NCBI RefSeq assembly: GCF_000972845.2
Contig: NC_040013.1
Span: 186,001-250,000 of the forward strand
DNA from: Larimichthys crocea
Taxonomy: Eukaryota; Chordata; Actinopteri; Sciaenidae
Length of the DNA stretch: 64,000 bases
Direction: 5' to 3'
The translations under genes were made by a program, and so were the position numbers. This document shows, piece by piece, positions 26,090 to 36,200 of this stretch. The notes under the pieces were generated by a model. The model searched no databases. It had not been told where the DNA came from and was given only the letters and a program-made list of their open reading frames with translations. The first letter of the stretch is position 1, and each line of letters opens with the position of its first letter.

Positions 26090-26815
26090 AAATAAAGAAG
26101 GTGCCAATAAAAACATTTCCATATAGACTTAAAGGATTCAGTCGGTTAGGGCGGTGGGTATGGAGACAGAGAGGGGCAACCAGCAGCCTAGATTCTGAAC
26201 CCCTGCCATTGGTTGAGGTGTTGTGAAGCCTGATGACTGTGGAAACAAAGGATCTCCTGAACTGTTCAGTCCCTGTGGCGCAGCGAAATGAGCTGAGTCG
26301 AGATGAGCAGCTGCTTGTCTGGCATGCCAGGATGTTGTGACATTTTCCAGGACGGACTCCACCTTACTCCATGTGCATCTTTACACCACAGTCACCAGTG
26401 AGTCTGGCAAGTGCTAAGCCACCCTTTTTCACTAGCTTGTCCTGCTGCTTAGTGTGTTTATATGTAGACTGCAGCATAAAATAGGACACCACTGACTATA
26501 TACTATATGCAGCATTTTACTGCTGATGTCAGGGAAAGAGCTGACAATGCCCCTTTCAGCAGAGGGCATATGTGTTCAAGGACCAGTCCAGCTTGTTGTC
26601 CAGATGCACACATACGTATTTGTGAGTTTGCACCACCACAATGTCCACCCCTCTAATGTAGACTGGCGGAAGAGCTGGCTTAGACCTGCAAAAATCAACC
26701 ACCAGCTCCCTAATCTCTGAGGTGTTCAGTAGGAGGCAGTTCTAATCAGTTGCTGAAGGCCTTCGTCAGGTTCCCCTTTCCTGACACACACCACAGCAGA
26801 TTTATCTTCAGAGTA
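26090..26815 (-). mobile_element. Decayed LINE reverse-transcriptase relic just upstream of isl1
   Basis: Minus-strand translation in shifting frames gives blocks typical of the thumb and C-terminus of a fish non-LTR retrotransposon: a VVDF(R)RSKPALPP-like block near 26680, HKYVCVHLDNKLDWS-like near 26590, an SSILFYAAV-like block near 26470, then an FRCATGTEQFRRSFV-like end near 26270. Many stops and frameshifts. It is a different family from the L1-type copy at 452-2743 and resembles the fragment near 61 kb. It ends close to the N gap, 300 bp from the isl1 start. Confidence 0.7.
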
Positions 26816-26838
26816 TAACTGGATGTGGCAGGATTTAG

Positions 26839-26848
26839 NNNNNNNNNN
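26839..26848. other. Assembly gap (10 N)
   Basis: Ten unknown bases sit between the LINE relic and an (AT)n(TG)n microsatellite. The true gap length may differ. Sequence quality close by, including isl1 exon 1, should be treated with care. Confidence 0.99.
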
Positions 26849-26865
26849 ATATATATATTGTGTGT

Positions 26866-26898
<33 letters not shown>
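26849..26898. repeat. (AT)n(TG)n microsatellite beside the gap
   Basis: Simple repeat directly after the N run and immediately upstream of the putative isl1 promoter. Probably the cause of the gap. Confidence 0.95.
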
Positions 26899-26899
26899 T

Positions 26900-27145
26900 T
26901 AGTGCCGGTCAGGGTCTGCGAGCCAATCAGCTGCTCATGCAGACTACTGCTGTCCTACGTCAGCCCCGCCGCTTGTTCAGGATCAGAGCTCCACACACAC
27001 CGGCAACAACACATACACACACTCCCTCTCCGAGCCGGACAGCACAGCCCCTGGCCCGGCAAGCCCCGGCAGCGGAGGACACATCCAGGCTTCCAGTGCC
27101 GCAGCCCGCTGTGACAGTGGACCTAACATCGCCTTCTTTGTGGAC
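26900..27145 (+). promoter_or_regulatory. isl1: Probable isl1 proximal promoter and 5' UTR
   Basis: GC-richer block directly before the start codons and after a (TG)n run. It contains a CCAAT box (26923-26927), an adjoining CAGCTG E-box (26928-26933) and a CRE-like TACGTCAG near 26955. No convincing TATA box at a useful distance. The transcription start is not determinable. The isl1 reading frame stays open through this block, with an ATG at 26937 in poor context. Confidence 0.45.
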
Positions 27146-27171
27146 ATGGGAGCATGGGGATCCGCCGAAAA
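27146..27171 (+). CDS. isl1: isl1 coding exon 1, frame disrupted as given
   Basis: The end of this exon, followed by the donor GTAAG at 27172, encodes GDPPK in the frame that joins exon 2 (AAG AAG CGG CTG, KKRL). The family start is MGDMGDPPK. Here the first ATG (27146) and the second (27154) are both out of that frame, because one base is missing in the GAC codon and one in the run of G after the second ATG. From 27146 translation would stop at TAA 27742-27744; from 27154 it would stop in exon 3. Both ATGs have a purine at -3 and G at +4. Assembly error is the likeliest cause (a 10-N gap lies 300 bp upstream), but a real allele cannot be excluded. Confidence 0.85.
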
Positions 27172-28488
27172 GTAAGAAAGTTGTTCGGGTTTCGGGGTGC
27201 GATTGTGGAACTAAATTCCTCCAACTTGAGAGCTGAATGAGTTGTGTGGTGATCCTGCAGACAGGACATGTTTTCTGGCCTGGTGAAGTCATAAAATACT
27301 GAATTTTATACAAGTGTCATGGAGAGAATTAATTTAGCTGTTAAAAAAACTAAAATAATATCACATTTATATTATTATATTATTTATTATTATTATTATT
27401 ATATTATTATTATTATTATATTATATTATATTTATTATATTATTTATTATATTATATTTATTATATTATATTATTTATATTAGGCCGTGTGGTATAGACA
27501 TGAGTGTCAGCGGACACTTGTGTGAACGGTGTGTGTGATGTGTCCTGCTCATGCTGCTGCTCTTTCCAGAGAAGCGGCTGGTGTCTCTGTGCGTGGGCTG
27601 CGGGAACCAGATCCACGACCAGTACATCCTGCGGGTCTCCCCGGACCTGGAGTGGCACGCCGCTTGTCTCAAATGTGCCGAGTGCAGCCAGTACTTGGAC
27701 GAGTCCTGCACGTGCTTCGTCAGGGACGGAAAGACATACTGTAAACGGGATTACATCAGGTAGGAGGACCGGGCACGGGACGGGACGGGACGACCCCCAC
27801 TTTGAGATACAAAACAGGAGCTGGAGCTGCACGGCGATTGGAATTATTGATATTTTATATTTGGCAGTATCAGGTTGAGAATATTCGGACTACTTTCAGA
27901 CACATGGAGCCTGTCCTCAGGTTCGGTGTTCTAAATATTATGAACCATCTTTACTGCTCCAACTTGTAGACCAGGCAGCGCATCCTCAACAAAAGTCTGC
28001 CTGTCAGATCCGTTTGAAAAAGCCTGAAACAACATCAGGCCAACACATTCATTCACCAATGATTCCGATCAGACTGCAGCTCTGTGCGCCCTGCTCTGTG
28101 ACACATGGACCTGTGGAATTATTAAAGAAAAATCATCCTGACATGAGCTTCTTTATGGTACAAAATGATTCACTGCTTTCCACAGCACACTGAACAGGCC
28201 TCCAGTCTGTACAGAAAAATAGAATAAAATAGAATAAATTACACTGTAGATAAAAAAAAACATAAAAGAAAAAAAACAAAACAAAGTTCAGTCGAATTAA
28301 ATTATATCATATGTATATCATGGTCAGAACGCACTACTACTGCTAAAACAAAACTACCACCAATAATAACAATGCAAACAGCCTGACACTGCCAGAAATC
28401 ATTTTATAATTATTATAAATCATGTATGAAAATTGATAGCTTCTTTAAAAAAATCAACATTTTGTCAGATTGTTAATATTATTATTAA

Positions 28489-28548
<60 letters not shown>

Positions 28549-28617
28549 CATCACTGATTATCGATGGTGTTATTCAGTCATACTGTGGCTGAGCTGCCTG
28601 CAGTCAAACTGATCGGA

Positions 28618-28648
<31 letters not shown>

Positions 28649-31537
28649 GCCCGCAGGTTATACGGGATTAAATGCGCTAAATGCAACATCGGCTTCAGCA
28701 AGAACGACTTTGTGATGAGGGCCCGCTCCAAGGTCTACCACATCGAGTGTTTCCGCTGCGTGGCCTGCAGCCGGCAGCTCATCCCGGGGGACGAGTTCGC
28801 TCTGCGGGAGGACGGCCTCTTTTGCCGGGCGGATCACGACGTGGTAGAACGGGCCAGTTTGGGCCCAGGAGACCCGCTTAGCCCGCTTCACCCCGCCAGA
28901 CCGCTGCAGATGGCAGGTAAAGTCCCGGGGAGTGGGAGGCAGGCCTTGAGGACTCTACTGACTGTTGCTCGGCGTGTTTGGCTCTGACTTTTTTTGTCTT
29001 TTTCCGAACTTCCCGGAGCTCTCTGTTGAATGGACTCTGTTCAGGTGCTGCTCGAAACAACTCACTGTTGACTCTCTTGGTTGATATTCAGTCAACAGCA
29101 CGTCTTGTTGTCACAGTTGTATGGCGGTTCCGTGTTGTACACAGTCTGAGTGTAATGTCAGTCTGATCCAGGGACAGTTCTGATCTAGATTCTAACTGGT
29201 GCCATGACTAACAAGAGGAGCTCATTTGCGTTCACTCAACTGCATGTTTTTTTTTTTTTGTTGTTTTTTGGTGTTGGACTGGTGCTGGTTTGTGCTTCAC
29301 TCACTGACTTTACTCTTTTCCTTTCTGCATACCACTGCGCAGTCAGGCCAGGCTCGAGTAGATTAGATACAGTGTGGCGCTGCTGTCAGAAATACACCAG
29401 GTTATCACTGCTGGAGGAGGCTGTGGGTCCGAGATGGTCTTAACTGGAAATGCTGTGCAGTGTTTCTGCATGTCTGGAATGGGCTGGAGGTTTTCTCTGA
29501 CAGAGACCAGCCTCCATTGTGCCCTGGTGGTTTTTTATTATTTGTTTTGACCTTGGATCAGATGAGTCAATCAGAGCTGCGCTGTTCTGCAACATTTAAA
29601 CCTAATATGATGTATGGAGTGAAGCCTAGACATGATGAGAGCACAAAGAATGGCTGTATGTGGAGGCAGTTCACCTCAGAACTATTTTAAACACAATGTA
29701 ACATTGTAACACATCTGCTTTTACGCAAACCGCCCGGTCTGCTCCCCAGCGGCCTTCAATGTCTACAGAGATTTGTCTTTAATAATAATTAATAAGTGAC
29801 TATCAGGATGATCAACACAAAGTCATGACTGATAAAGTTGTGCATCGTGTACTGCAGGAGCATTCATTGTTGGCGGACTTGAGTAAAACTCTTTGGGCCT
29901 CTCTTCTCCGTCCACATCACTTCTCATCTTGTGGAGCCTCTGCAGGACACATTCACAGATTTTCTTTGCCTTCTCTGCCTTGTCCTTTTCTCAACAGCAG
30001 AACCAATCTCGGCCCGGCAGCCCGCGCTGCGGCCTCACGTCCACAAACAGCCGGAGAAGACCACCCGTGTCCGGACGGTGCTAAACGAAAAGCAGCTGCA
30101 CACGCTGCGGACCTGCTACAACGCCAACCCGAGACCCGACGCCCTAATGAAGGAGCAGCTGGTGGAGATGACCGGCCTCAGTCCGAGGGTGATCCGGGTC
30201 TGGTTCCAGAACAAGCGATGCAAGGACAAAAAGAGGAGCCTGCTGATGAAGCAGCTGCAACAGCAGCAGCCTAATGACAAGACGGTAAGAGGACGGAGCC
30301 TCTTCAGACCTTTGAGACTGAAATGCGCGTAAATGGACTCGTTAGGACACTTTGGCGACACACAGACCCCAACTGTTGCAACTCTGTCTTGCATTATTAA
30401 TTAAGATGTTTAACCCCTGAGTCGCCTGAATTCAAGGTGGCCTCTATTTAAAAAGCTTTCAGTAAAGTCAGGTTTAAAATCACACCTTGTGTCAGAGCGC
30501 ACAGGAGCAGTGTGTGCCATGGGTTATGATGCTGGATGTGTGCATAAACTGACGGATGATGAAGGCCTCGAGCTGTTTTAAGGGCTTTGGGGGGGTGTGT
30601 GTGTGTGTTTATTTTCTTTGCTTGTTTATTGATTGTTCTGCTGATTGTCTGGTGGATTCATTTCAGATGCCATCCTCTTCCCTCCAGCACACACACACAC
30701 GCGCGCGCGCGCGCGTACACACACACACACACACACACAGCCACCCACACCCTATCATCTGTAATCACCCACAGTGAAAGATGTGTGTACTGGGTTTTGA
30801 CCACGAGACGTCCTCTTGCAGAACATCCAGGGAATGACGGGGACCCCGATGGTGGCAGCCAGTCCGGAGAGGCACGACGGCGGCATCCAGGCCAACCCGG
30901 TGGAGGTGCAGAGCTACCAGCCGCCCTGGAAGGTTCTCAGCGACTTCGCCTTGCAGAGCGACATCGACCAGCCGGCCTTCCAACAACTGGTGTGTGCTTT
31001 ATTTTTATTTTTATGCTCTCTATTAAATGTATTTTTTATTAGTTTTTATTACAGATTAATTTCCATTTGGAATATTTGACCTATAAAATAGCCATTATTG
31101 TTTAGATTAGATTATTTTACAGATGTGTTCTATTTAAAAAGGTCAATAGACAACAACATTTATACAATTATATTAAATAATATTTGACGTGTTTTCTTCG
31201 TGTCTTTGGATCGTTCGTATTCACATTCAGAAGGTTTCAGTGGACATTAAGATGCACGTCATCACGTCTGTTTCATGACTGGCAGGTTTCGTGTTGGTTC
31301 CGGATGTTTTCTTAGTTTTCCAACATGGTTTAAAATTAAAACTTTATTTCTTGAATTTATTGGAGTATGAGCAGAAGAACGCACGACCAGCAGCTCATTG
31401 TAATCGCAGCTTGTCTGCAGGACCTCATATTCAACACACTGGACGAGGCCTGCTGGTGTCAGTCATCTCATCCAACGGCGTCACTGATTTTTCAGTTCAG
31501 TTCTCATTCTTATATAAATGAGCTGATCGTTTGACCA

Positions 31538-31583
<46 letters not shown>

Positions 31584-32399
31584 GAGCAACTTGTAAAGCG
31601 TTGAAGAATTGTTCGGTTCTTCTTGAATTCTTTCTTCTTGAGTGTGGCACACTGACAGCATCCTGAAAATCTCCTCGCGGAGGCTCGTGGCGGACACAGA
31701 ACCAACGCCACGTGTTTATTGGCCACATAAGTGGATTATTAGCGTGACAAGAAGTGGAAAGTGACACGCAATTCATCCGCTCATTGTCTGCGGGAAAGCT
31801 GAGCTGTGTTTGGACAAGTAAAATAGTCTCAGCTATGAACTGAAATATTGGGGGAATATTTCATCAGGGTTCAGATGTGGAGTAGAAATCAGACTGAACT
31901 TTGCGCGCGGCTTGGCTTCATATTCAGGAGTCCAGTCGGCGTGTTTTATTTACTATAATTATCAAGCAGAGGCTTTAATCCACTGCTGATCAAATAATCT
32001 ATCTTAATCTACAATTAATAACAATCTCAGTCTATCTCTGACACCGATGACAGGCGTGGTGTTCTCTCAGACAGCGAAGTTTCAGGTCTCTGTAAGCTCA
32101 TCTTCACTGGCACATGCACCCGTGAACTGATGGAGCTGTCCCTCTGTGCAACAATGTAAAGAAAGCCTCTTTGTAAATGGACGTTTATCCCCACAGGGCG
32201 TTTTCAGCCAGCTTTCACTCTGTGCATCCATCCCGCCGGCTGTGTACAGATGTTTCTGACCGCTGCTTGATGTGTCCCGTAGGTCAGTTTCTCGGAGGGA
32301 GGACCGGGTTCGAACTCGACGGGCAGCGAGGTAGCGTCCATGTCGTCTCAGCTTCCAGACACGCCGAACAGCATGGTATCCAGCCCCATCGAGGCCTGA
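27146..32399 (+). CDS. isl1: Islet-1 LIM-homeodomain transcription factor (six coding exons)
   Basis: Nuclear DNA-binding regulator that specifies motor and sensory neurons, pancreatic endocrine cells and cardiac progenitors; it works with LDB and LHX3-type partners (family knowledge). Coding exons are 27146-27171, 27570-27759, 28657-28916, 29998-30284, 30822-30989 and 32283-32399, all with GT-AG introns. Exon 2 encodes LIM1 (CVGC to CKRD) and exon 3 LIM2 (CAKC to CRADH), with all zinc ligands present. Exon 4 carries the homeodomain with WFQNKR, exon 5 the LIM-binding region, and exon 6 the [17 protein letters not shown] tail. The ISPIEA-type ending and exon 3 match Islet-1 rather than Islet-2. 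Coding length is 1048 nt, against 1050 for the usual 349-residue protein: exon 1 lacks two bases, so the frame from the first ATG is wrong (see exon 1). It could be either isl1 duplicate of a teleost. Introns are short (0.4-1.3 kb). Confidence 0.97.
27361..27482. repeat. (TTA)n-rich tract in isl1 intron 1
   Basis: Imperfect TTA/TATT repeats fill about 30% of this 398-bp intron. Confidence 0.95.
27570..27759 (+). CDS. isl1: isl1 coding exon 2 (LIM1)
   Basis: It starts after TCTTTCCAG with phase 1 and ends before GTAGGA. It encodes [19 protein letters not shown] through CKRDYI. The first LIM zinc finger is complete, with the C-X2-C, H-X2-C, C-X2-C and C-X2-D ligand pairs all visible. LIM1 contacts LDB co-factors (family knowledge). 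The sequence is nearly identical to mammalian Islet-1 as I remember it; S replaces N in AECSQYLDE. Confidence 0.97.
28471..28548. repeat. (TTA)n microsatellite in isl1 intron 2
   Basis: Nearly pure ATT/TTA units, about 110 bases before exon 3. Confidence 0.97.
28619..28648. repeat. (GT)n next to isl1 exon 3 acceptor
   Basis: About 15 GT units end 8 bases before the exon 3 boundary (28657), occupying the polypyrimidine-tract position. Confidence 0.97.
28657..28916 (+). CDS. isl1: isl1 coding exon 3 (LIM2)
   Basis: It starts after GCCCGCAG, and the split arginine codon is completed (AG|G). It encodes [18 protein letters not shown] through RPLQMA and ends with one base of a split codon before GTAAAG. 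The second LIM finger is complete. A (GT)n run ends only about 8 bases before the acceptor, in place of a normal polypyrimidine tract. Confidence 0.97.
29998..30284 (+). CDS. isl1: isl1 coding exon 4 (homeodomain)
   Basis: It starts at the first of two tandem acceptors (CAGCAG, 29995-30000), giving MAAEPIS; the second would give MAEPIS. It encodes the linker and the whole 60-residue homeodomain, about residues 181-240, with recognition helix [15 protein letters not shown] including the invariant W, F, N and R. It ends QQQQPNDKT before [15 protein letters not shown] replaces the CYAANPRPD I remember from mammals. Confidence 0.97.
30687..30739. repeat. (AC)n(GC)n(AC)n alternating tract in isl1 intron 4
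   Basis: 53 bases of unbroken purine-pyrimidine alternation with a CG-repeat core (30700-30715). This is the strongest Z-DNA-forming type of sequence in the window. It ends 82 bases before exon 5. Confidence 0.97.
30822..30989 (+). CDS. isl1: isl1 coding exon 5 (LIM-binding region)
   Basis: 56 codons from [10 protein letters not shown] to PAFQQL, phase 0, after TCTTGCAG and before GTGTGT. It carries the segment that binds the LIM domains of LHX3-type partners (family knowledge, about residues 262-291). An internal CAG at 30888-30890 is a possible acceptor that would remove exactly 69 nt (23 residues). Confidence 0.96.
31540..31581. repeat. (AC)n microsatellite in isl1 intron 5
   Basis: About 21 CA units. 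Confidence 0.97.
32283..32399 (+). CDS. isl1: isl1 coding exon 6 (C-terminus and stop)
   Basis: After CCCGTAG it encodes [20 protein letters not shown] and then [18 protein letters not shown], stopping at TGA 32397-32399 (38 codons plus stop). This C-terminal block is diagnostic for Islet-1; Islet-2 ends in a different PSPVET-like tail (remembered). Confidence 0.97.
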   Translation, partial: VSFSEGGPGSNSTGSEVASMSSQLPDTPNSMVSSPIEA

Positions 32400-33280
32400 G
32401 CGGACGCCGCCACCGCCGCCGCACTAACGGACTGAACTGGACACACAGCTCCCCCTCCCCTGTTCATCCCATCCCCGCCCGCCTCCTCCCTCCTCTACCC
32501 CACCCGACTGCACCAAACAACCCCCCTGGTTGTATTTTGACACTGTGAAGACAATCATGGGATTTTACCACAGCCACCCATTCTAATGTCCATCCAGAAG
32601 AGACAGACGGATGCGTCATCATGGCCGGTGCTGCACGTTCACGCCTGGTTACAGTTGCCAAAACGAGAAGACATGAACCTGACTCCACCGATAAACGGAC
32701 CTCCGAGTGGGACAGAAATCTGAATCCTGTACTTGCGAAATGCTGTGCGCTACTTTGAATAGAAAACGATGACTGGTGATTTTTTTTTAATTCGATACAT
32801 GCACCTCATCATATAATAGACCATTTGGAGGGGAACAGCACCGCTTTTCTTCATTTAATTACACGATTTCCTTCATGACCCAAGTACTAAAGCATTTGCA
32901 ACAAGGTATACCTCTATTTTGCCACAAGCTTCGTGGGACATTTGTGTGAGTTAGTGTCCGTCCGAGAATATTTTTTTTTCTTTCCCAAAGATGTGTATAA
33001 TTAATAATAAGTTAAAAAAATACCGTTAGCTCTGGAAGAAAATTTTTCGTTTGTTCCCGTGCAACAAAAAATATTTATTATTTATTGTCGACAAATTTGC
33101 CACCTTTTGTGTAACTTTCTTAACTGAAGTAAAAAGAAACAAAAAAATATATATGAGTTTGGTCTGTGGATTTTCTATGACAATTTAATGTTTCATGTTT
33201 TTTTTACAAAGTAGGAAGAGGAAGAGTTTTTTTTTTCCTCTTTGTGAATATTCACACATGAACGTCAGATCTATTAAATG
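32400..33280 (+). other. isl1: Probable isl1 3' UTR
   Basis: Non-coding sequence after the isl1 stop. It holds an AU-rich stretch at 33071-33086 with overlapping ATTTA cores, which could act as an mRNA instability element. No AATAAA occurs nearby; the first usable variant is ATTAAA at 33273-33278. The 3' end is therefore a guess. Confidence 0.4.
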
Positions 33281-36200
33281 GCTTGGTGGATATCCTGTGC
33301 TTAATTGGGTGTCATGTTGGTGCAGATGCTGTCTCAGTTTACCTATAGGCTGTCGACCTGCTTTGGAACAAACTCGTCTCTATCCGAACAAAAACGGTCT
33401 GACTCCTAAAATTTTAGTTTTCTTCAAATGAGATGATTTTTAAAACCCGTTTACAGAAATGTTTTGAAGCAAATGTCGTCATCTCCACTGCAGTGTTTTA
33501 GCCGATGGAGACTCGAGCAATAATGTGTTAATAATGTGTTAATAATGTTTTAAGAAAAATCTGAAATGGCTTCAGATATTTCTGGTGCTGTGGCTTCAGA
33601 GTTAGATAGAAATATTAAACACACATGGAGTGTTTACAGAATAATGTGTGTTTGCTGGGATTTACATTGTTTTTCTTTTTTTTATCCCAAAGCTGCTTTT
33701 TATTCTTCTATCCTGAAAATAACAGAAAATATTGGTGAATATTTGGAATCACAATTTGATGATGGGAGAGTTCAAATTTGGAGGATTGCACTGATGCTCT
33801 GTGTCATTTTAACCAGCAGTATTCATTTATTTATTTATTTATTTATTTATTTTAAAGCCATAACCATACTCTATGCTGATTTAAAGCTGGTTGTTGTGTG
33901 ATGATCTGTGTGAACTGTATCATGCTGAGGAGGCAGACACCCAAAACTCATTGAGGTCATTTTTGAATATGAGTGAAAAAACAGTTCAGAATTTTAGTGT
34001 CTTGTTATGTGTGCATACCGAGTCCAGAAACACTGTAAACCAGCTGAAGCAGACGCTGAACACTCACCAAGTTTGAGGCTGTTTGCTGAAATATGGAAAA
34101 GATTCCAAGTTTTACGGACGTGAGTTGACGTTGTTGTTCTGTCAATGCATCACATCATTGTCATTGTTATTGTGTTTAATGCCATATCATTCAGTCCACA
34201 GTGAATCCTTCTTCTTCATGTCCTGTGAGCGTTCTGTGTCCCAGAGAGCTACGTATCACACCGTCTTACCTGGAACAAAATCAATATATATAGCCAAAAT
34301 TGACAAGTAATCTTAGTCTTATTAATTCATAATTCAAAAACATGACAAATTGTGTCTCCAGAATTATTTTCTCATGTATTCATGAGAAAATCTATCACAT
34401 ATTAAAAGACAGATTCTAATTGCCAATAGTTAAAGATATCATTTCCCCTTTGAGAAATACCTGTTTTATCGTCAATACAATACACAACAAACTACCTACA
34501 GAGCTGATTAAGACCAATTAATGAACAAGCAATTAATAAACTAAGAAGAGGCCATGATTCTTTCCCTTAAAATAACTGAACATTTCTTTGTTTTGTCATG
34601 TGATCTTGACTGAAGCTGTGCTCCATCCTCTTTCAGTATCATCTGCATATTTGTTACAATTAACATGTCTAACTGTGATGAAACCTAATGTGTCTGTGAG
34701 CTGTGCATTGCAGGTGTTTGAGAAGGAGAAGAACTTTTCAGCATCATATATTTACTGTGCATGAGGTCTACTAAAATGGTGCCAGTGCCCTGAACCAGCA
34801 GGGACACAACATGAGGCTTTTGTCCTATAGCTAGTATGATGACTGTGGGGCCGTTCTCATTTCCAGTGCATCAGATGCCAACATCTTGTCATGCCCCCTC
34901 AGCATCTCATTTCTGTATGAAATCCATTTCTCTGCAAAAATTCAAAAAGAACATAAGATTGTGATGCGAGTTTGCAAAATAATGAAATACACGACATGTC
35001 CTTCATAGCTGGAACTTTATTGTACAATATATTGATCCACAAGAAGGCTTGTGTAACAAAACCAAATGTCATTAATAGTGTATTAAGAGTAATTCTGTTG
35101 AGACAGCCATGACGTTTGTAAGGTCTGTGAAATGTTCTGTTGAAACGTTGTGTGTCCATGAAGAGGGACTCAGGTACCACCAATAGTGCCACCTGTAGCC
35201 GTGGTGTGATTTGCACTGCAGCTGATGACTGAAGTTTGCAATGAGGGAAGTCACACCAGCAGCTCAGTTCAGTGAACATCTCTCATTAGTTGATGGAGTT
35301 TCTTCTTCTGAGTCAGTGTTTTGTTGTCAACAAGGTAATTTTTGCCACTGTGACCTGGTGAAGTTTGTACTCAGGGACTTGTGTGTATTTACCAGTAAGT
35401 GTTCTGACACCATAAGCAGATGGAAACTCATGATCGCATAATGAGAAGTGACACTACTCAGTACCATGGAGTGCTTGCCAGATTCAGTCACTGCTGTTGA
35501 GCATCTCTGAAAGATCTCTAATTGTTTCTTGCTGATTTGAATATTGGGACAGCTGTGCAATGAATCATTATCGTTGGACAACATCTTTAATGAATTCCCT
35601 AAAAGACAAAGTGAGATAGCACAAAATAAATTTGATGCTATTTGGGAGGCATGCTGGAATAGACAGGAAATCTTAGAACAAGTTGAGAGCGAGCGTGGAT
35701 GTAGGGCTTCGTGCGAGTGTATTGCCTCTGGCCTTTTTGAAGGAAATGCCACACACTGTGCCTGTCTGTCTGGTATTTTCATGTCTCGCCATCCAGAGAG
35801 GTGCACTGGGGGGGAGTGTCACTAGCGATTCAGCAAGGCACTGTAATTTTGGTGTCAAGATTCACTGTATTTTGCACCTTCTGTCTGCTGCTCAGAGCGG
35901 GTCAACGGCCCTCTGCACAGTGCACCATGTGAGCCCACACAGAACCCTTTTAATGCATGCTTTTTTTGTCAGGTACACTTTCACTCTTCACTTTCCAGGC
36001 AGGAAAAACATCTACATGCAACCCAAGGACACATTTTTACTCTAAATGCAGCAATAATCTTCAAAATCATCATCATCCACAACAACTTCCACGCTGTATG
36101 TTCTGTCTTTCAGTTTACTAATTCTCCACATCGCCATTTAAAGGACGCCTGTAGTTACACCACAACCTCCCAATGAAAATTTGTGGATATATCAACTTTG

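Noticed and set aside
27461..27832. 123-codon minus ORF across exon 2
   Set aside because: Antisense shadow of a constrained coding exon, with no domain of its own.
27504..27878. Overlapping ORFs on both strands at isl1 exon 2
   Set aside because: Shadows of the conserved, GC-rich LIM1 exon.
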